64,000 bases of DNA from assembly GCA_023053575.1 (NCBI GenBank), contig JAKZAP010000014.1, positions 19,122,938-19,186,937 on the forward strand, in the 5' to 3' direction. This document shows, piece after piece, positions 1 through 11,779 of the stretch; the stretch's first letter is position 1, and each line of letters opens with the position of its first letter. The notes beneath the pieces are model-generated. The model worked only from the letters and a program-made list of their open reading frames with translations, had not been told where the DNA came from and did no database searches. The translations under genes were made by a program, and so were the position numbers. Source of the stretch: Branchinecta lynchi. Lineage: Eukaryota; Arthropoda; Branchiopoda; Anostraca; Branchinectidae.

Positions 1-304
1 AATGAATTGTCCTAAGGATTAGAGGAGCGAAGAGTACACAGGTAGCGCGTTCATAGGAAAGAACGGAGTGTTGGCAGTTAAATGCGGGCTAATGTACCAA
101 TGAATGAATCTACAGCTCCATGAAATGTCCTAAGATCAAGGAGAGATTAGTACGCACCGTAGAGTCGCACGTTGATTTTTTCGCCACAACATGGAGATAA
201 TCATATTTGATAGTGCAAAACAGATAGGTCAGCTGAATTTTACTAGAGCTATATTATATTAGTGCTACACTATATTATATATGTTATTTTCCCAAAAGTT
301 TGTT

Positions 305-450
305 TTTCCAACTTGAGCGGCTTTGAGCCTGAAGACGACCCTTGCCAAGAAGGGCCGAAATAAAGCTCAATAAAATTCAGCTGACGTATCCGTTTTGCAC
401 TATCAAACATGATTCGCAGTCAGCTTGTGCTGAAGGAATATTTCAATTCA
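305..450 (+). repeat. Hammerhead-like interspersed element, copy 1
   Basis: Begins around acttgagcggctttgagcct, contains CTGAAGA (329-335), a hairpin ACCCTT/AAGGG and GAAA (357-360), then aaagctcaataaaatt, cagctgac, tccgttttgcac, and ends gattcgcagtcagctt. The last part holds an inverted pair AGCTGAC/GTCAGCT about 40 bp apart. At least nine related copies exist in the window. Confidence 0.7.
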
Positions 451-923
451 GTTTCATTCCAATTATATTCAAGAAAGCCATAAACACGGGCAAGCCTACT
501 AGTAGATTTCGTGTCACGTCAATATCAACAACAAAATAAGAAAAAGATTTAAAATTCAGCTAACAATAGCTCGGTCAGTAAATATGTCCACTTGCGAATA
601 GTTATATGGTTAACAGTAGTTATATGGTTAACAATAATTAAATGGTTAACAACATAGAAGAAGATAATCCTTGCCAAGCAGGTACGACCAGAATGTCGCC
701 TTTAAAAGTTTTCTGTCGTGTGATCAATGAAAGGAAATTAAATGATGCTCAAGGAAGGCGAAACTACGACAAAAATCCGACAACGAAATCACAGCTTGGA
801 GTAGAATAAGGACTTTTGAAACTGTTGAATTACTCCTTGTGATGACTGTTACATTTGTGGTTGGTTACAATCTGGTGGAAGATTCTGGTGCATCCGACGA
901 TTCTGGTGCACCTTTTACTTTAC

Positions 924-1284
924 TTAAAGGACATATCTTACCTATAATACTAATGCAACCTAATTCCATAATTACTCCATATATTTCTAAACCCGGAGAC
1001 CCCAGTTTCGTTCGGTATATTCTAACCCCTCTAGCAAAAACACGCTGATTTTCTCACGTGCCGGTTATGCAACCTTCGATGTGTATCACTCTGTCGACGG
1101 TTGTCTGCGAGAAATTCTTCCATCAGAAAAAGCGGTATGTAAACTTTTTCCCTGTTTTTCCTCTAAGTCAACGGGTCCCGGAAAAGGCTTAAAACAGCCA
1201 AAACCGTGGGTTATTTCTTGAAAGCACAGCCTAAATATTAAAATATTTTAAAATACTGTAAATAGTGCGAGAGGTCCTTTAAGG
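924..1284 (+). mobile_element. Foldback element N
   Basis: Starts TTAAAGGACATATC and ends GAGGTCCTTTAAGGG, so the ends are inverted AAAGGAC/GTCCTTT. It contains cctataatactaatgcaacc and aaacccggagacccc. The right end is repeated at 1720-1742 by the tandem duplication. Confidence 0.6.
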
Positions 1285-1918
1285 GTGGATCACGCTGATA
1301 AACTTAATCATCCAGGAAAACCTTCCGAATCATTTATAAATCATTTGCAAAACAAATTATATTTAATATCAGTAATACTTTATTCTGGACCGAATTAATA
1401 AACCAAAATTGTATATTTCACGAAGATTATGTAAAGTAATAGTATAGATGTTCCTTCAGCCCACGCTGACGGTACATTCTAACCCCTCTAGCAAAAACAC
1501 GCTGATTTTCTCACGTGCCGGTTATGCAACCTTCGATGTGTATCACTCTGTCGACGGTCGTCTGCGAGAAATTCTTCCATCAGAAAAAGCGGTATGTAAA
1601 CTTTTTCCCTGTTTTTCCTCTAAGTCAACGGGTCCCGGAAAAGGCTTAAAACAGCCAAAACCGTGGGTTATTTGTTGAAAGCACAGCCTAAATATTAAAA
1701 TACTGTAAATAGTGCGAGAGGTCCTTTAAGGGTGGATCACGCTGATAAACTTAATCATTCAGGAAAACCTTCCGAATCATTTATAAATCATTGCAAAACA
1801 AATTTTATTTAATATCAGTAGTACTTTATTCTGGACCGAATTAATAAACCAAAATTGTATATTGCACGAAGATTATGTAAAGTAATAGTATAGATGTTCC
1901 TTCAGCCCAAGCTGACTG
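1016..1918 (+). repeat. Tandem duplication, two units of about 450 bp
   Basis: Units starting at about 1016 and 1474 share tattctaacccctctagc, ccttcgatgtgtatcactct and accgtgggttattt almost without change, to the end in atagatgttccttcagccca. The duplicated stretch includes part of a foldback element (element N) whose other copies lie at 4565-4700, 26000-26345 and 39530-39830. Confidence 0.85.
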
Positions 1919-2112
1919 CGAATCATGTTTGACGGTGCAAAACGGATAAGTCAGCAACATTTTATTGGAGATATATTTCGGCCCTTCTTGGCAAGGGTCC
2001 TCTTCAGGCTCAAGCTGGAAAATTAACTAAATTTTGTTAATTTTAATTTTGCCAAGAAGGGCCGAAATATAGCTGTAATAAAATGTGGCTGACTTATCCG
2101 TTTTGTACCGTC
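1918..2112. repeat. Hammerhead-like element, inverted pair
   Basis: A minus-strand copy (1918-2025; CTGAAGA with hairpin and GAAA intact, 1975-2008) is followed by a truncated plus-strand copy (2045-2112), making a head-to-head pair with about 30 bp between. Confidence 0.7.
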
Positions 2113-2255
2113 AAAGTAATAGTATATTATGTACTTGTATGTTAGTGAATTTTATCGACGTTTTCTTATGCTATTTTTTGCAATGAAGAATTTTGGGATG
2201 AATAAAGTGAATTTGAATTTAAAAAAAGCAGAAAAAAACTGTTATGGTGACTTAC

Positions 2256-2441
2256 CGTGGTGTCGACCGCTTTAACTTGCGGGGCGGGAATGTGTATTCC
2301 CTTTTCGTCGCCCGTCACCAAGTATGCCCCGCGCCCACCGAGCGTCAGCAGGACTGCATTAGCCCCTCGTGACTTCAGGATTTTGCCTGCTTTCTCAGCA
2401 GATTCAACGGTGTCAACGGACTGGCCAGTTAACATCTCAGC
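2256..2441 (-). CDS. RBKS: Ribokinase exon d (nucleotide-binding half)
   Basis: 186-nt exon, 62 codons, phase 0 at both ends, acceptor ttgttacag and donor gtaag. It encodes AEMLTGQSVDTVESAEKAG, then NAVLLTLGGRGAYLVTGDEK and PAPQVKAVDTT. The LGGRGAYL strand and VKAVDTT precede the catalytic GAGDAF motif in the family; that motif, with the general-base Asp, would open the next exon. I found no such exon between here and position 1, so the gene continues left of the window. Confidence 0.9.
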
Positions 2442-2592
2442 CTGTAACAATACAGTAAATGGGTAAGTAAAGTCAGGGCCGTCATTTAGGGAGGGGCTCA
2501 GAGCTGCGCGTGATAAAAAAGAACTGTAAAACCTTGTTGACCAGGCGCAAAGCCGATGTAATATTTTCTCCATCAGTCTTCGTACATATATT

Positions 2593-3403
2593 AGTTGCGT
2601 TTTTGCTGATACCATGGTATCTGTTACCACGGTAACTGGATCTGCAATTGGCCATATTCCTGTTCAGCGCTTCCAAGCGGACTAGTTTCTGTTAATCCCA
2701 CCATGCCTCACCGTCATTATTTGGATCAGACATGGTAAAATAGATCCACAGGTTAGTAAGTGGAAAACCTGTCATCTGTGTCCCAGGTATTGGAGGTTTT
2801 GCATATGTTTCAGCAGCAGAAAGTGAAAGTGACCCACTACCCTATGGATGCGACTTTTTACAATGTCTACACAAGTGTTGTGAGCCTCATAAGTAGACAT
2901 ACTTAAAGTCTAATCGTATAGGGGAACGGATCACTTTCACTTTCTGCTGCTGAAACATGTGCAAAACCTCCATTACCTGGAACACGGATGACAGGTTTTC
3001 CACTCACTAACCTGTGGATCTACTTTACCATGTCTGATCCAAGTGCTGATGGTGAGACATAGGGGGATTAACAGAAACTAGTCCGCTTGGAAGCGCTGAA
3101 TAGGAATATGGCCAATTAGTCGTTGTTGCAGCTATCGTGGTATCTGATACACGGTGCTCTGCAAAAACGACTATTGCCGAAATTGCACTAGTCCTCCCAA
3201 GAGAAAAACAGATATTCAGTTACATCACTAAGTGCTAAACTTCTTTCTCATCAATCTGACAAAATTTGATGAAAGTGAGATGACTTTTAAAATACCACCC
3301 CCAGTTACCACGGTCGGACCGTAGTATCTGAATATTCGATACCACGATAACTGGCCAGATACCACGATAACTGCAAAACGACGTTAGACCGTGGTATCAG
3401 ATA
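2593..3403. mobile_element. Foldback element A, interrupted by element B
   Basis: Left end agttgcgtttttgctgatac, then accatggtatctgtt and accacggtaactggat. It resumes after B at 3114 with aattagtcgttgttgcag and further repeats of gatacca(c)gataactg. Right terminus lost. Related copies: 10981-11386, 29438-29720, 30309-30685; these have GTTGCGTTTTTGC-type inverted ends and internal GATACCACGG palindromes. Confidence 0.75.
2650..3113. mobile_element. Foldback element B, 464 bp, TSD AATT
   Basis: Starts GGCCATATTCCTGTTCAGCG and ends with the near complement (aagcgctgaataggaatatggcc). Arms of about 190 bp surround a loop of about 80 bp. Flanked by AATT on both sides; the uninterrupted element A at 30366 has a single AATT, confirming a 4-bp target duplication. 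Confidence 0.85.
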
Positions 3404-3791
3404 AGTATCCACTCTGTTTTGCTCTATTTGATCTCCAGAATTTAAAACGATAACATTCAGAATTAGTTGTATCTTGTTCTTCTTCTTTTTTCTACTTTTG
3501 CAACCCCAAAACCCAGGAAATGAGCCAATTTTGACCAAGCTCTTAGTATTTTTGGTCTCATCTATGTAAGATTTACGGTAAAGAATACGAAGGGGGCCCA
3601 GGACAGCGCGCCACCGCCCCCCTCCTTCCCACCAGGTTTTCGCGGAATGACACCCCTGACCAAATCTGATGAGACTATGAGATCTGCAGCAGTCTCTAGT
3701 AGCTCAAAGCCCTCCTTAGTTGCCCAACAGGTGTCAGAATTCGATTTGCTGGTTTATCTTCGAAAACCTGGCTAATCGCATGAGAGACATC

Positions 3792-4288
3792 AGGCGTTTT
3801 TCCGCGATACAGTTATGGGCAACACACTTCTGAGTGGTTCTCGCGGAAACACGATTGTGTGCCACACAGTCAAGACAAAAGTTGAAAATCGCGGAAACGC
3901 CGTTTTGTCTATTTTTTTGGCGGTAATCTGAAATATCTGAAAATAAAAATAAAATCATGAAAAATCTCAATAAATAAAACTCCTGGCTTATTTCCTTACC
4001 ATTCTGCACAAAGAGCATCCTCAGTTTGAAGTCTACATGCTTGAAAAAGTAGTTAATTTTATTGTTTAGACACTGTTTTGCTGCTTAATTTAAATTTCCC
4101 GCCAGAATCGAGCCACAAAATCGACAATCATCTCGTCAGTTGTTTGTCGAATTTGAGCCACAAAGCGAGCCACGAAAATCTAGTTGGTCGCGGAAACACA
4201 CTTGTGGGCCGCACGAAACACCGCGGAAACACTTTTTTCGAGCCACAGTCGACCCATAAACTGTTTGTGGGAGCACGGAAAAACGCCT
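3792..4288. mobile_element. Foldback element G, copy 1
   Basis: Ends AGGCGTTTTTCCGCG and CACGGAAAAACGCCT; internal cgcggaaacac and gagccacaaag units recur on both arms. 497 bp. Second copy at 31648-32140. Confidence 0.8.
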
Positions 4289-4289
4289 A

Positions 4290-5051
4290 TAATGGGACGA
4301 CAAGAAGCACAACGAGAAGGATTTATCCGTTATTATGCTGATGTTGCGGTGCGGTAAAGAAAGCACTTGGGAACGGCAACAGTATCTTGGCCGCCTTTTG
4401 ATTGGTGGTTGAAGATGCTACTCAAGGGTTGGACAGTTTATTTCCGAATGTCGGGTACAAATTCCCACGTAAGCAGAAGAGGAACTGAGGGGCTAGTAGG
4501 TGTAGCCCTTAACTCAGCCAACTCTCTGATGATGATGATGATACATTTATAAGGAGTGAACTGAAGGACAAAAGTACCCTTAAAGAACCTGTCTTACCTA
4601 TAATAGTAACGCAACCTACTTCCAGAATCAATCCCTATATTTCTAAACCCGGAAACCTCAATTTCGTACGGTACATTTTAACTCCTCTTACAAAAGCATG
4701 CTAGAGGCGAATTTATAGAGGCGAAAGCCTATTTCGTGCAATTATCTTGAGGGACTATTAGCCAGTGATCCAGGGGCTTTTCCACCGGTAATTTAATATG
4801 CACTAAGTACTTTTGACCAGTTACCCCGTGACCGCAGCAACTCGGGTTCGTTTGAACTGTCGGATCGCATGTAGATCTTTTAAATACGCGCTTGTTGTCA
4901 GAGCAAAATAACAGTAGGGAGTAGCGCCAAGAGTTGATAAAATTGACACAGACTCTAACTAACATCGGTACTAGCACCACTATAGCGAACGAGAACGTCC
5001 CTACTCAAACTCATTCACCCGTTCGCCAACGCTGGCTTCGACAACATCATT
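4290..5051. other. No gene seen; fragment of element N and LINE-tail-like sequence
   Basis: 4565-4700 matches element N (cctataatagtaacgcaacc, aaacccggaaacctca). 4700-4730 has gaggcgaaagcctatttc, similar to the LINE 3' end at 61830. The rest shows nothing I recognise. Confidence 0.5.
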
Positions 5052-8000
5052 GTGTTGCGAGAGCAACACTTTGGTTTTGTCCTCGTTTTTTTTTTTTTTT
5101 TTTTTTTTTTTTCCTATGACTCCGATTTCATTTTATTCCTGGTAACTGAGAAGGGTCTAACCTGTGCGGTTTTTACGGAAAGTGTGGACCTTAGGCCGGA
5201 TTGATGAATATGACATTACATTCTGGAAAGCTCCGTAGAACTCTTGCCTGGGGCCAATAAGGATGGTTTTTGCTTGTCATCGAGCCAGAGCCTACGGTTT
5301 GCGAAGTGAAGTGGAGTTGTATAGCCTATGTCAGAGAGGACTATCTGAAGTTGTGTAGCGAACCTTTCGTTTCATCAAAAGATGTTTCTGCTTTCCAGTG
5401 GAAAGCTCCGTTCTAGCACGCAAGCAGGCAGGCACCAGTTTCAAATTGAAGATGGACTAAAATCTATAAGTGTTAAATATATGCGGCAGTTACCCGGCCC
5501 CACAGCCAACATATGTTCTTTGAGTGATGAATAGAAAAATCTACAGAGACAAAAAAGTGGCTTTTTCCCACGGGTCCGAAAGTGCTGCCATCTATTGTTT
5601 CTGTCCATGTCTGCGACGATTTCAGCTGAGTTTATAAATTTTTTTTTTTGCACTTTGGTTTGTGGTAGAGTAACGGTATCAGATGAGCCTCTTAAACTTT
5701 AAAAGTTCTCTCATTGCTAAAGAAACTAGAGCTTATCCTTTGCTCCTTTCTAAGTCGTGACGTTAGAAAGTTGGCCTACGGCAAAAAAGTCAACTTTTGA
5801 ACTAAGACAGGTAGAATTTTTTTTTAGACGGCAATCGATAGCCATTGATGAGCTGATCAAAGTATATGTCATCCATTTTTTGGTACAAAAATTCCTTCAT
5901 GAGATACACCAGTTTGAAAATTTCAAAGGGGTTGACAACTTCATAGTAAGGTACATTGAAACCAAAAATAGGCGATACCAGTTATGATACATATAGGGGA
6001 CTTTTAAGCAACAGTCGACTGTTAGCCCATAATCATCTTCGGTAATGAGGGGTTTGCAGCTTTTGCTAGTTGGTATACCTGTTATTTGTTTCCGGTGTAT
6101 TCGATGGTAAGAACAATTTGGTTCCCAATGGCAAGATATGCAAGGGACTTGTAAGTAATAATCGGCTGTTATGCTACAATCATCTTCTGCGATGATGGGT
6201 TTGCAGCTTTTGCTAGCTGGAGTACCCACTATTTGTTTCCGGTTATCTTAATGTATATCACGGGAGAGGGACTTGTAAGTAGGAATCGGTTCACGAGGGG
6301 CTAGGAATTTTTGCAAATGGGTGCACATTGTATTCGATTTCTATAAATCTGACGGTAAGAAAGTTTGTGTCGATGGTCTATCAATGTAACCGAGGATTAA
6401 CTGTTTACACAACGGATACAAACGAAAATGTAAAGCAATGTGGTAGTTTCATAATAATTAGTAGTGTCATCTATGGTATTTTAATCCTGAAAAGTTACGG
6501 ATAGGTTTCTATTACCAACTAGATTATATAAGATATTGTTCCAAGTTTTCATCCGTCACGATGTCTACGATTGAAAAGGATAAAGTACAACTGACTGCAA
6601 AGTTAATTTAGTCCCTTCTTCCTATATTATTTTGTTGTTGTTTTTACAACGCTGAAGAATACCTTTTGATCATATGATTAATTTTTTTAGAACATCCCGT
6701 TTAAAAAGCTTATGCAATAATCATCTTCAGCGATGAGGGGCTTGCAACTTTTGGTAGCTGGTGTATCCATTATTTGTTTCCCGTGAATTTGATGTCAATA
6801 ACGCGAGACGGACTTGTAAGTAAGAATCGGTTCACGAGGGGCTAGAAATTTTTGAAAATTGGTGCACATTGTATTCGATTTCTGTAAATATGACAGTAAG
6901 AAAGTTTGTATCGATGGTCTATCGCTATAACCTAGGATTAACTGTTTACGCAACGGGTACAAACGATACGGTAATGTAAAACAATAAGGCAATTTTGTAA
7001 TAATTAATAGTGTCATCTATGGTATTTTAATCCTGAAAAGTTACGGATAGCTTTATAATATCAACTAGATTATATAAGATATTGTTCCAAGTTTTCATCC
7101 ATCACGATATCTACGATTGAAAAGGATAAAGTTCAACTTCGACGGCAATCGATAGCCGCTGATGAGCTGATCAAAGTATATGACATCCATTTTTTGGGAA
7201 AAAAAATTCCTTTATGAGATACACCAGTTTGAAAGTTTCAAGGGGTTGACAACTTCAGTAGTAAGGTACACACTGAAACCAAAAATAGGCGATACCAGTT
7301 GTGAGACATTTAGGGGACTTGTACGAGACAGGCGACTGTTAGCTCATAATCATCTTCGGCAATGAGGGGTTTGCAGCTCTCGCTAGTTGGCGTACCTGTC
7401 ATTTGATGAACAATTTGGTTCCCAAATGTAAAACATGGAAGGGACTTGTAAGTAATAATCGGCTGTTATGCTACACAAATCTTCAGCGATGAGAGGTTTT
7501 CAACTTTCGCTAGTCGGTGTACCCATTATTTTTATCCGGTGAACTTGATGTCTATCACGGGAAAGGGACTTGTCAGTAGAATCGGTGCACGAGGGGCTAG
7601 AAATTTGTGCAAATTGTTGCACATTGTATTCGATTTATCTAAATCTGACGGTAAGAAAGTTTATATCGTTGGTCTATCGCTGTAACCTAGGATTGACTGT
7701 TAACGCAACGGGTACAAACGATACTGTAATGTAAAACAAGGTAGTTTCGTAATAATTAATAGTGTCATCTATGGTATTTTAATCCTAAGAAGTTACGGAT
7801 AGCTTTATAATACCAACTAGATTATATAGGATATTATTCCAAGTTTTCATCCGTCACGATGTCTACGATTGAAAAGGATAAAGTTCAACTGACTGCAAAG
7901 TCAATTTAGTCCCTTTTTCCGATATGCTTTTGTTGTGGTTATGGCAATCGATAGCCCTTGAAGAGCTGATCAAAATATATGCAATCCATTCTTTTGAACA

Positions 8001-8676
8001 AAAATCCTTCATGAGATAAACCAGTTTGAAAGTTTCAAGGGGTTGACAACTTCAGGAGTAAGGTACACACTGAAACCAAAAATAGGCGATACCAGTTGCG
8101 AGACATGTAAAGGACTTGTAAGCAACAGTCGACTGTAAGCAACAGTCGACTGTTAGCTCATAATCATCTTCGGCAACGAGGAGTTTGCAGCTTTTGCTAG
8201 CTTGTATACCTGTTATTTGTCTCAGGTGTATTCGATGGTAAGAACAATTTTGTTCCCAATTGTAAGACATGCAAGGGACTTGTAAGGAAGATCGGTTCAC
8301 GAGGGGCTAGAAATTTTTGAAAATTGGTGCACATTGTATTCGATTTCTGTAAATATGACAGTAAGAAAGTTTGTATCGATCGCTATAACCTAGGATTAAC
8401 TGTTTACGCAACGGGTACAAACGATACGGTAATGTAAACCAAGAAGGTAGTTTTGTAATAATTAATAGTGTCATCTATGGTATTTTAATCCTGAAACGTT
8501 ACGGATAGCCTTCTTCCGATACTGTTTTGTTGTTGGTTTTACAACGCTAAACAACAGCTTTTGATTATGTGATTATTCTTTTTAGAACATACCGTTTTAA
8601 AAGCTTCGATAAGTTGACAATTTCAGCATTTAACCGACAGCGAAGAAACAAAACCAAAGTGTTGCTCTCGCAACAC
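5052..8676. mobile_element. 3.6-kb block bounded by a 28-bp perfect inverted repeat
   Basis: 5052-5079 (GTGTTGCGAGAGCAACAC plus tttggttttg) is the exact complement of 8649-8676. Inside, after a 30-base T run (5087-5113), lie degenerate tandem repeats marked by cacgaggggctag at about 6292, 6832, 7588 and 8298 and by gacggcaatcgatagcc at 5829, 7140 and, changed, 7945. No coding frame of note. It may be a large non-autonomous DNA element or satellite; the terminal repeat itself is palindromic. Confidence 0.65.
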
Positions 8677-8740
8677 TTTAGCCGGCGAAGCCGGACAAAG
8701 GTTGCCGCAACACTTCACGTTGCCCGGGCAACGTAGGTCT
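8649..8740. repeat. Cluster of GC-rich hairpins
   Basis: In 90 bp: GTGTTGCTCTCGCAACAC, then GCCGGCGAAGCCGG and ACGTTGCCCGGGCAACGT, an 18-base perfect palindrome. All three can form short hairpins. They mark the right end of the 3.6-kb block. Confidence 0.7.
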
Positions 8741-8887
8741 AGTTTTCTTCTGAACACAGCAAAAAAAGGATTGAGTCTCCATTGCTCCCTTGGTGTGTGC
8801 AGACCTCACCTTTGCTTTACTAAAAATTTCTAAGCCTGCACGTTTGTCTCGGTTTAAATGCCGCAAGCGTAGTGAGCGGCGCTAGGA

Positions 8888-9248
8888 ATATAAGGCGTAT
8901 TCTCGCCGTTCCCCGAGGCGAGGACTCCTCGGGGAATCGAAGGGAACGGCCGAGAATAGAAGGAGTCACTCGATGCGGACTCCGCGTACAGAAACAGCGA
9001 GAACACGGGGAATGCTTCCAAAATGGGTCTTGCTCGAACAAAACATTATGCAATCGACGAAATTGATTCAGCAAAAATTGATTCCCGCCGAATCTGAAAG
9101 GGAGTCCCTTTTGATGATGGTGATGATAATCGGAGCATTCCCGTCCGCGGGGACTCGCGAGAATACAGCGAGTGAGTCCCCGGGAAAAACAAAAACGCGA
9201 GAACTCCTCAAGTGGAGTCCTCGGGGAACGGCGAGAATACGCCTATAG
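8888..9248. mobile_element. Foldback element F, copy 1
   Basis: Ends aggcgtattctcgccgttcc and ggaacggcgagaatacgcct. Internal paired ggactcctcgggga motifs. Second copy at 10460-10880. Confidence 0.85.
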
Positions 9249-9747
9249 AGAGATTGCACCATACCCGACGAAAACAGAAGGGATCGTAACGAAAAAATTT
9301 AACATTAGGAAGGATAGGACTTTCAACTTTGAAATAAAATTATCGACGTTTATCATCATTCTGAGCCAGGGACTTGCTGGAAATATTAATTGGGCTATTC
9401 TTAACCGTATAATTCTATTTTTGCAAAAGAGTTTCATGGAAGTAAGACTTTGAAGTCGTCAAAGTTTGTAAACAAAGACAGAGTCTCGTCCTATTGGTCG
9501 ATTATGACACATTTTTTCAAATCCGCATCATCGCCGACGATAGGATTCGAGACTCCGTTTTTGTTCAAACTTTTAAGCCTTCAAGCTCTTACTTCCATGG
9601 AAACTCTTTTTGCGTTTAAGGAACAGCCCAATCAACTTAATTTCAAAGTTGAAAGTCCTATACCTCCCAATGTTAAATTTTGTTGTTATGGTCCTGTGAT
9701 GATGATGTAGCAATATCCGTTTTCATCGGGTAGGGTGCAATCTCTCT
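9247..9747. mobile_element. Foldback element E, 500 bp
   Basis: Starts agagagattgcaccatacc and ends gggtagggtgcaatctctct. Long imperfect arms: aggactttcaactttgaaat (9315) pairs with atttcaaagttgaaagtcct (9641). Loop of about 60 bp near 9510. Abuts element F. Confidence 0.85.
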
Positions 9748-9749
9748 GA

Positions 9750-10303
9750 TGCTTCGTATGCGACACGATTTTTTCTTTGAGGTTCCGACATGCGACAGAA
9801 TCGCATGAACGTTCCCACCACCACGCAGACGCAAAGGAAAATGAAATTTTTCGTCGAGATTATTCTGCAAAAGGACAAACCCTTAACGAAACGACCTCTG
9901 AAGATGCTGGGACATTATCCATCTGAATACCCACCCACTTATTAGGAAATTTTCAGTCAAACCCTATATGTCATGTTGCTCAAAACAAGTTAGCAAAGTG
10001 TCAGAAGATGTTTTGCATTCAGCCATCCTAGGATTACAGTCAGACAAGGTAGAGCAATTTTTAGTCTTGAAAATTAACTAATCTTTGTTTTTTCTTTTCT
10101 TTCCCTAAAAAAATCGCATGCGTTATGTCGGATCAGTTGAAATATTTCAACGCATCCGACAATGTCGTATGTCACACGACGCAGAATTTTGCGCGAAATC
10201 GCTGCAGTGTGAACCAGGGGTATAACCAGTTTCAAAGCATGGAAAGCATAAGGTCTTGACGCTACACCCTAGAGTTATTATGCTCTGCTTGTCGTGCACT
10301 AAC
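9750..10303. other. RBKS intron, nothing recognised
   Basis: No exon, repeat family or RNA gene that I can support; ends at the exon c donor. Confidence 0.5.
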
Positions 10304-10395
10304 CTCAGATTCGTTGACACAGAAAACAGTAGACCAACGGTAAACTTCTTCCGGAAGGCTCACTGTAGCCGGAGCGGCGTTAAAGATCGTCTTAA
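10304..10395 (-). CDS. RBKS: Ribokinase exon c (FNxAPA and NxxE motifs)
   Basis: 92-nt exon: two bases completing a Val codon, then 30 codons, phase 0 out. Acceptor aactgaa side reads ttttcag; donor GAG|gttagt. It encodes [20 protein letters not shown] then [10 protein letters not shown]. FNxAPA is a conserved ribokinase stretch, and NESE supplies the NxxE motif used by PfkB-family kinases for Mg and phosphate. It joins exactly to exon d to read NESE-AEMLTG, as in known ribokinases. The upstream junction works with either b1 or b2. It was missed by simple ORF size limits because it is short. Confidence 0.88.
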
Positions 10396-10459
10396 CTGAA
10401 AAACAAACGGTTTTTGCGAGTTATCTCCAGGCCTGCTTTTCCACAAAGGGCCTAACAAA

Positions 10460-10880
10460 ATAAAGCGTATTCTCGCCGTTCCCCGAGGACTCCTCGGGGA
10501 ATCAAAGGGAACGGCGAGAATAGAGGGAGTCAGTTCACGTGGAGTCCGCCTAGGAAAACAACGAGAACAGGGGGAATGCTTCTAAAATGGATTTTGTTCG
10601 AAAAAAAAATATACAGTTGACGACATTTGTCTGGATCCACTTTATTTTTGGTTTTGTTTATTCTGATTCTTTTTAATTAATTTTGCATTGCACCAACACA
10701 AGCAAAAATTGATTCCCCTCCGAATCTGAAAGGGAGTCCTTTTTGATGATGGTGATGATAATCGGAGAATTCCCTGTCCGTGGGGACTCGCGAGAATACG
10801 GGGGTGAGTCCTCGGGACAAACAAAAACGCGGGGACTCCTCAAGTGGAGTCCTCGGGGAGCGGCGAGAATACGCCTATAG
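10460..10880. mobile_element. Foldback element F, copy 2
   Basis: Ends aagcgtattctcgccgttcc and gcggcgagaatacgcctata. Holds an extra stretch of about 90 bp (10610-10700) absent from copy 1. Confidence 0.85.
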
Positions 10881-10980
10881 TCAACGGAAGTGTAGGTCTT
10901 TTCAGGGATATATCGTTACCTGAAATTACGCTAGTCGCAGCAAGCTCCGCAGGAGATATCTCGAAAGCCTCCATTAATAC

Positions 10981-11386
10981 TTGCGTTTTTGCAGATACCA
11001 TGGTATCTAATACCACGGTCTAAAGTCGTTGGAGTTATCGTGGTATCTGATACCACGGTGAAAAGGCATTTTTGCAGTGAACGTGGTATCTGGCCAGTTA
11101 TCGTGGTATCTGATATTCAGATACCACGGTCCGACCGTGGTAATGGTATCTGAAAAGTCATCTCACTTTCATCATTTTTTTTCAAATTGGTGGGAAAGAA
11201 GTTTGGCACTTAGCGATGTGCCTGAATATCAGTTTTTCTTTTGGGATGACTTCGAAAAGCGCAATTTCGGCAATTGTTGTTTTTGCTGAGCAACCGTATA
11301 TGAGATACCACAGTTACTGCAAAAACGACCAATTGCAGATCCAGTTACCGTGGTAACCGATACCATGGTATCTGCAAAAAACACAA
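10981..11386. mobile_element. Foldback element A, copy 2
   Basis: Starts ttgcgtttttgcagatacca and ends taccatggtatctgcaaaaa. Internally several GATACCACGG/CCGTGGTATC palindromes. In the RBKS intron between exons c and b2. Confidence 0.8.
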
Positions 11387-11627
11387 TTAATGTTTCTTTC
11401 TTCCGAAACTACATGAATCTGAACTCGCGGGAGTATGAGCCAGATAACGTCTGCGTTTACGGTGGTTTGGGTTCGGTCATCTCAGAGAAAGAAAGACCCG
11501 TGAATGGAAACCGAAAGGACATACTTTTATGACTAAAGACCACGAAAGACTAGACGGAAGCCCGTTCAGCCCGTTAGGACGTACTTTAACCCTTGTCGAC
11601 ACGTTTTTTGCTTTCTTCGTTTTTCCG

Positions 11628-11779
11628 TACACTGTAAAAGAAAATCTTGCAGGATTTGCTACTGGGATTAATCTTGTATCTATTAAGATAAGATTATCTC
11701 CAATTCGGACTAATCTTATCCCAGTAGCAAATACTACAGTTAACTTTAATTCTTACTCGGAGGAACTTTTTACAGTGTA
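11628..11779. mobile_element. Foldback element J, copy 1
   Basis: Ends TACACTGTAAAAG and CTTTTTACAGTGTA; interior gctactgggattaat pairs with tcttatcccagtagc. About 150 bp. TA-flanked ends suggest a Tc1/mariner-type MITE. Confidence 0.85.

Noticed and set aside
2166..2630. 154-codon frame taken as one ribokinase exon
   Set aside because: Only 2256-2441 is homologous; both borders have splice signals with correct phase and the rest is intron.
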